This document shows, piece by piece, positions 57,565 to 64,000 of a stretch of DNA of 64,000 nucleotides. Made by a program: the position numbers and the translations under genes. Position 1 is the first letter of the stretch. Each line of letters begins with the position of its first letter. A model generated the notes under the pieces. The model saw only the letters and a list, made by a program, of their open reading frames with translations. It was not told the origin of the DNA and did no database searches. Source of the stretch: Tamarix chinensis. Its lineage: Eukaryota > Streptophyta > Magnoliopsida > Caryophyllales > Tamaricaceae. The stretch is from contig CM060173.1 in the NCBI GenBank assembly GCA_030549775.1, positions 64,980,367 to 65,044,366 on the forward strand, written 5' to 3'.

Positions 57565-59634
57565 TGTAACACCCCAAAATTTACTACTAAAAAATTTCAT
57601 TTTACAGCGAAAACTTATAACCAAAATACTAGGTGTTACCACCGTAATCAATGTAAGTCTAGCTTACCGTACCATCCTCACATCAATCACAAGGCTAAAA
57701 CCATTACAAGTAAAATAGAGTAAGTAGAAATTAGAGAAGCTTTATAATGTAAAACATATGAGTTTGGAAATTATCTTCGAGTACAATATCCAAAATGCAA
57801 ACAAAAGGGATACCATGAATCAAAGATTCCAAAAAGGTATTCGAGTAAAATAAAATTCAGATAACATAACTCTTCTCCCAAACACATAGTACAGATAAAG
57901 GTCACTCTTCCCCCATACAATGCATCAGAGGCAGCAAAATCATTAATTGGGTCCTCAAATACTTGCACAAAACCATTAGGGTTTTCTACTTACAGGAATG
58001 AACAACACCTATACAAAGGATGATCAATATGCTATATATTGAGTAAGGTAACAATATATTCAAGTAAAGGATACAAGTAATTGCATGCATTCCAAAATAG
58101 GAAGTCAACACTCATGCGAATACATAAAATAATATAAGCTAGTTATTGATCTAGATCTCATTATTTCAAATAACATATGCCATTCTTTTATTTTCGTTGA
58201 GTTCCGAGACCCCACCATTCTCTACCGGTAGAACGGTTATCAATATATATACAACCCTAAGGTAGAACGCTCCCAGACACTATTATTGTCTGGTGGAACG
58301 AACAGGTACAATCGGTCATGTCTCACGTAATATTCCACTATATGTATTTAATGTCTTATCAATGATTAAAATCATTCTCAGGATTTATTTTAAATTAAAG
58401 ACAAGGACCCCACTATTCTCAACAGGTGGAACAGCTATTCTACCCCAGAGCAAAATGCTCCTGGCCACTATTCTTATCAGTGGAACGGTAATAATATACA
58501 TCCCTAGGGCAAGACGCGCCTAACTAATATTCTAGTTCGGTGAGATGGACATATACAATCGATCTTTACTCATGTAATCTTTCACTTTAAATAATTAATA
58601 TCTTATTCATGATTGGTTTATGGGTACAACATATTTAAGGCAAGCAAAGAAAATAATATACAGATAATAAGACCTTTCTCAAATATTAACATGCTTATTT
58701 ACCCCCTAGAAACCCAAATTTCACACTTTAGGCGTACTCCTCCCATATTAATCATTTACCCCCTATGTTTGGTATATCTTCCTTAAGTAACATGGTTATT
58801 AATATAACTGAAACTCAAAGTCTAACTCCCATGTCCCACACATGCGATAATAGTCATATCTCAAAAGTTACTATTTATAGGCTTCCAAAGCCCTAATTTC
58901 ACAAGTAAGTCATAACTTTTTCCGTAAGGCTCATATAATTACCAAATTTAGTTTACATCCCTAAAATACCAATTTTGACAACATACCTGAATTTTGTGGT
59001 CTAACTCTAACATTTTACACATGCAATAATAACATTATCGTTAAGATTATTATTCCCAAATTAGGTTATTTTCCCATGTGAAGAACATACGGCATCCATA
59101 ATTACTCCCAAACACTCCACACGACATTATTAGCATATTATAATCCATCCAACATGTTAGAAAACCAAAGTTTTTATATTAATCCATATTGACCAAAATG
59201 CCCTTAAAGATAGATGATGGCCTCTATTTTACAAAAAGATTATATTTTATATATCATTATTTCCCACTTATCATTCTTTATTGGGCCCATATTATTCTCC
59301 CATAATTTATACTCATTCACACAAAAAAATATGACTTATTGTAACAATGTCATATCCGCACCTCTTTTGTCATTCTTACTCTTTTTGTAGCATATAATCT
59401 AATTTATCGTAACATATCATTAATAGCACACATTTAACAATATAATAATAATAACATGATAATGCACATAGCCATTCAAATATTTAGCACAAATCCCTAA
59501 ACATCGACTAATATCCTTACTAAAAAGGCTCCGGTCTCTAAGCATACTTATCTTATTCCCGTTATTCCAATACTCCCAATAATTCACCTAAGAACACATA
59601 GCAAAACCACAATTATCGAATTAATATTTTATAG

Positions 59635-59636
<2 letters not shown>

Positions 59637-59674
<38 letters not shown>

Positions 59675-59676
59675 TA
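59637..59676. repeat. (TAA)n microsatellite
   Basis: About 40 bp of AATAATAAT inside giant LTR B. Confidence 0.95.
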
Positions 59677-60628
59677 TTTTTAAAATTACCAAAACACCCT
59701 TATATATACATATTACGCAACACTTATAAAAATGGGTGTAAAATTCTTTTAACACAACGCAACACACTCATGCTACATGCACAGCATGAGAACTATGCAT
59801 GGTGACATAAGGGGGTGGCTGGTTTGAGGCTCTAGTGAGGTAGCAGTTGGTGGTGGCTTGGGTGTGCTGTAGGAAGGTTGGTGGTGGTTGTTGGATGCTA
59901 CGGTGGAGGGTGGCGTCAGCTCAGTGATGTAGAGCTGCCACAAGGGAAGGGTGGTCAGCTGGGAACTATAGTAATTTGGTTTGGTTCCATGGTGATGGTT
60001 GGCTGGGAAGTGTTGAGGATTAGGGAGGCCGAAGATGGTGGTAGCAAGGTGGGTGCTATGGGAGAGGGTGCTCCATTAAGGCAGGAAAAAGAAAAGGGAA
60101 TGGGCTTGGTGGAGTTGCTAGCTATTATGGTTGGTCGTATGGGAAGGTTGAGGTTATGTTTGGTTGGAGAAAGGGAGGCGTCAAGGGGGTTCAGGGGTTG
60201 GAGCACAGGCTCCTGGTGACGGTGGAATAGGGCAGAGAGATGTAGAGCATGGTTGGAGGCAGCATTTGGTTGGTGGAATTTTTGTAGAACAAAGAAGGGA
60301 GGGAGAAGGTTTTCTGTGGTGGCAGTGCCAGTAGCTGCGAAGTGGTTGCTCCCTTGGTCAATGTGCGATAGCTGAGGGTGGAAGGGGAATGGTGGCTATC
60401 AATATTTGTAGAAAAAAAGAGGGGGACAAAGGGTTGTTGGGGGAATTTATTGATGTGCAAACATATATACGCAAATGTATATACAAGGGAAGCAATGCCT
60501 AGGAATGGATGTTCGACAGAAAAAGGTAAAGAAAATAGTTAAATAAAAATAAAGTAGTCCCCAAACCATAATCTCAGGTTTGGGATAGGATAGGGGTACA
60601 AGGAGGTAGAGAAAAACTAAGACGTGCA

Positions 60629-63581
60629 TGTAACACCCCCAAATTTACTACCAAAAAATTTCGTTTTAAACGGCAGCGTATAATCAAATAGTTAGGTGTT
60701 ACCGCCGTAATTGACATAAGTCTGGCTTACCCCACCATCCTTACGTCAATCACAAGGCAAAGCGATTAGAAAATTTAAAACATGATAGAAAGGGACGAGA
60801 CAACTTTTAATAACATCAAATAAATGTTTGGAGATCAACTCTGATTACAATATCAAAATACAACAAAAAGGAATCCCATGGAACTAAGAGTCCAAAAAGG
60901 TATTTAGGTAAAATTATCATCCAAAATAACATGACTCTACGCCCAAACCCTGATACTAATAAATCACTCCACATATATCGCATCAAAGGTTGTGAATTCA
61001 TCCACCTGGTTCTCATCGACCTGCACATAAACATCTGGATCCTCTACTCGTTGGATTGAGTAGCACCCATTAAACGAATGGTCACTACGCTACGTACTGA
61101 GTAAGGTAACGGTATAGTCAAGCATGGTTACAAGAATTATCACAAGAAAATCATACGTGAGTAAAACAAAGAATGCTAGATAATTACTAATTCCAAGTCT
61201 TTCATTAGATATACCAATATTCTAATATTTTATTTACGTTGGGTTCAGGGACCCCACTGTTCTTAAACTAGTGGAACGGTCTAAAATACCTCTCGAGGAT
61301 AACACACTCGAGCCACTATTATTATTTGATGGAATGGAGCTAACACCTCTCAGAGTAAAATACTCCTGAGCCACTATTGTTAAACTAGTGGAATAATCTA
61401 AATCACCTCTCGGGGATAACACACTCGAGCCACTATTATTATCCAGGGGAACGGACTCAACACCTCGGTCCTGACTCATGTAATTAAATGGTTAGTATCT
61501 TTCCATTTATACTTTAACTCTTAATCATATATTTATTTACGTTGAGTATGGGGCCCCACTATTCTTAATCCAATAGAACGGACTAAAGCACGTCTCGAGG
61601 ACAACACACCCAAGCCACTATTATTATCTGGTGGAACGGAGCCATATAAACACCTTGGGCCAACTCAAGTGATTTTTCACTTTAAATGATTAGTATCTTA
61701 TTCAGAGTTGGTTGTATATTATCATGCCGAACTCATATAAATGCAAGATATAAACACATAAGTAACACCACATAATAATCCTCAAATGATCATAATACCC
61801 TCAGGATAATCAAGACAATTGTATTCTCCTAAAGACCTTATAAAACCCAGAACATATAATTTCCCAATTATTATTTGAAGTACATGTCCTTAGTTTCCCA
61901 TAGATATCTTGTATCTGATATTATACCCAAATACGAACTTACATAGTTTCATTACTCTCAAGAATATCATTTCATATTATTTCCATAATTAAATTATTCA
62001 ATATAACATACGCAACACAAAAGCATATACAAAGATAGAAGTATCACATAAATCTCTAGCTACGACATGTATCCTTACTAATAAGGATACCAGGCTCTAT
62101 ACATATAAATCCTATACCTCCTCCGAGATCACCAGAAGAACACCTATGAATATAGGATAAAATACTATTAGGATCAAAGATTAAAAATTAAGAGAGAAGT
62201 TAAGGTAGAGAAGGGTAAAAATGGAATTTACCGGAGTCAAATGGAAACTTGAATTGTATGAAAGTGTAGAAGAATGTGTGATGGAGCTACGGTTAAAATT
62301 TGGTGGTGTTTGGACAAGATTTGGGTTGAAAATGGGGGTACAGGGCAAAAATAAAGTTGCACTACCAAGCAGTGCAAGAGTTGCACGGCTGTGTAGCAAT
62401 AGTGCACAATAGGTTGAGGGACGAAAAGACGAATGGCCAGGCGGTGCAAGAATTGCATGGCTGTACAGCACTAGATTGAGAGAAAATAAAATACACGGCC
62501 AGACAGTGTAAGAATTGCATAGTTGTGTAGCAGGGAATCTAAGTGTTACACAGCCGTAAAGCAGGATGTGCACTTTGCAATACTACAATGAACGAGGGAA
62601 AGGAGAAGGGAAAAAAGGCGGCGGTCGGCAGCGATGGCCGATGACGACAAGGGGGAAGGTTGGGACAACCTTGGTTGTTGGTCCACCGGCCAAAGAACGG
62701 CTAGTGGTGTCTTAGGTGGTGCTCGGTGGTGGATTGGATGGTGTGAATGCTGAAAACAAAGAAGAAGGAGGAAGAAGAATGAGAAAGGAGAAGGAAGAAG
62801 AGAAGAAGGTCGAGGAGCTGAGGGATGACATTAAAATGGAGGGATGAAGGGGTATATATACTAGTAAGGTGGTGTGCCTTAGAGGAGAAAATGGCAAGGG
62901 TGACGACGATGAAGATGATGATGATCTGCCAAGAAGAAGAAAAGAAAATGGATAGAGGGATAGTAATGGTTGAAATGGATGGGAATCAGGCAGAGGCACG
63001 AGGGGATGATAATGATGAAGAAGACTTGCACGGGAGATAAAAGCAGGGAGTGATGGTGATAGGATGCGAAATAGAGTAGCAGGAGGGAGAAGAAGAAAGA
63101 AGAAGGAATAAGAAGGGTGGCAGGGGAAGTGATAGAGAAGAAGAAGAATGAGGAAGCACGAGGGATGGCAGGGATGGTGTCATGGTGCATGTATGAGGCA
63201 AGTGGATGGTGGTGGTGTAGAGGAAGCCAAGTCCCTCACACCATAAAATCAGCATTGGAGAAGAAGGGAAAATAATAGGAAAGAAAAAGGAACAAAAGGG
63301 AAGAGAGGAAGAAAAGAAAAGGAAAAAGAGAGAAGAGTTAGGGAATTAGGATTAGATTAGGTAATTTCAGATTAGCCAAGTAATTTAGATTAGTAGAAAT
63401 TTTAGCTGGTTTTGATTTCAATTTATGAATTATGGTTTATCCAAATCAAGGTTTCAGTTTCGGTTAAAGTTTTGGGATTAAGAAATTTGGTTAAGGCTAA
63501 TAATAATATTTCTTGATATTAGAATCAAATTAGGGCGCTAATGATACAAGATTAGGCTAAGTAAATTTTTGGGATATTACA
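60629..63581 (-). mobile_element. Giant solo LTR 'C', nested in B (TSD GTGCA)
   Basis: 2,953 bp, starting TGTAACACCCCC at 60629 and ending GGGATATTACA at 63581. Perfect TSDs GTGCA lie at 60624-60628 and 63582-63586. The palindromic module is at 61245-61450 and 61550-61640, very regular here (CCACTATTATTATC, CTAGTGGAACGG, CTCGAGGATAACACACTCGA). The purine-rich leader is at 62575-63330. It is the same family as B, so a member inserted into an existing solo LTR. Confidence 0.9.
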
Positions 63582-63758
63582 GTGCATGCAAGGGTAAGGG
63601 AAGGTAAGGAAAAAAAAAAGAAAAAAGAAGAAAGGAGAAAGAAAAAGGAAAAAGGAAAATAGCAGGTTTAAATTAAAATAATATAGGTTAGGGTATTAGG
63701 GTAGATTAATTAAATAATTATCCGGGATTAAGATTAACTAAAATTTTGGGATATTACA

Positions 63759-64000
63759 AGTACCTTAGATAAAGTGGTACCTAATATCAATAACATCATT
63801 CAATGGTGGAACTAATTATGATTCTTTGCCAAATTGATAGCTCTTTGGCTATCGCTTTGAAAAATAGGAACACCATGATCAAACCTAAGCCCCAAACTAA
63901 CCCTTCAAGCCATGTAACTTCTTGAAAAGGCTTAGTAATATCCAGGTTATCAACCTTAATAGTAGGCAAATCCATCACCTCTTACAAGAATATCCTACAG
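63759..64000 (-). pseudogene. RNase H region of copia pol (runs off the right edge)
   Basis: Minus-strand frame with FQEVTWLEGLVWGLGL, the copia RNase H phrase (EAxWLxGLLxELG). In the next frame follows SDSQRAINLAKN, matching CDSQSAIHLAKN. Read together with 57480-57559 (MLTKPLIVSKFEN) it is the end of a copia polyprotein, split by giant LTR B. Frameshifts are present. Confidence 0.75.

Larger units (their letters stand above)
57565..63758 (-). mobile_element. Giant solo LTR 'B', split by solo LTR C
   Basis: Starts TGTAACACCCC at 57565 and ends GGGATATTACA at 63758. Flanks GGTAC (57560-57564) and AGTAC (63759-63763) are a TSD with one mismatch. Its own length is about 3.24 kb (57565-60628 and 63587-63758). 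The palindromic module is at 58205-58300 and 58405-58545, and the purine-rich leader at about 59800-60600. The copia pol frame continues across it. No internal coding sequence. Confidence 0.85.

Noticed and set aside
59878..60460. Gly/Val-rich plus frame and Pro/Ser-rich minus frames
   Set aside because: Biased leader of giant LTR B with no recognisable domain.
62712..63255. Ser/Leu/Pro-rich minus-strand frames
   Set aside because: Low-complexity leader of solo LTR C (GAA/GAT-rich on the plus strand).

Overview
The window is a strongly AT-rich stretch of nuclear DNA from a flowering plant. Plant-type LTR retrotransposons dominate it: Ty3/gypsy chromoviruses, Ty1/copia and an Athila-like fragment. 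It also holds fragments of plant genes with GT-AG introns, and microsatellites. I found no rRNA, tRNA, CRISPR array, bacterial-type operon or intact single-copy gene. The species cannot be named from the sequence. Boundaries resting on target-site duplications (TSDs) are exact to the base; most others are approximate.

Layout. (1) 1-5.4 kb is the only gene-like part. Two unrelated plus-strand gene fragments lie 1 kb apart: a STY/Raf-like protein kinase piece (1272-1565) and three spliceable exons of VPS54 (2528-3393). Possible minus-strand exons of an unrecognised gene flank them. (2) 5.4-8.86 kb is the 5' part of a plus-strand CRM-like chromovirus, cut off inside reverse transcriptase. (3) 8.86-15.6 kb is a decayed minus-strand Tekay/Del-like chromovirus with a 3.4-kb LTR. 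It is the only copy of the giant LTR family here that is still joined to coding sequence. (4) 16.8-44 kb is a nested stack. A giant LTR (Q) is split by another giant LTR (R, 21153-42290, TSD CTCAA). R contains a two-subunit tandem array that is split by a Ty1/copia element (24180-40925). The copia element is itself split three times: by a nearly full-length CRM-like element (24657-31358), by a giant solo LTR (33327-36713, TSD AGTGA) and by another solo LTR (37540-40641). (5) 44.6-48.5 kb holds Athila-like gag pieces, a copia-type LTR and the 3' end of a third CRM-like element. (6) 48.5-56.0 kb is two giant LTRs joined back to back; the second carries about a dozen tandem units of roughly 147 bp. 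(7) 56.0-64 kb is a minus-strand copia locus in which one LTR has pol sequence on one side and a primer-binding site plus gag on the other. Its pol end is split by a giant solo LTR (57565-63758), which is split by another of the same family (60629-63581, TSD GTGCA).

How the parts relate. No copy looks autonomous. CRM-like element 2 keeps both LTRs, a primer-binding site, a TATA box and its catalytic motifs, but stops and frameshifts break its frame. The giant LTRs share a plan: start TGTAATATCCC, a pyrimidine-rich leader, often a private tandem array, a module of short palindromic repeats around CCACTA/TAGTGG, and end GGTGTTACA. Most are solo LTRs, showing repeated LTR-LTR recombination. Three CRM-like copies beside arrays of 147 and about 176 bp raise, but do not prove, a pericentromeric origin.
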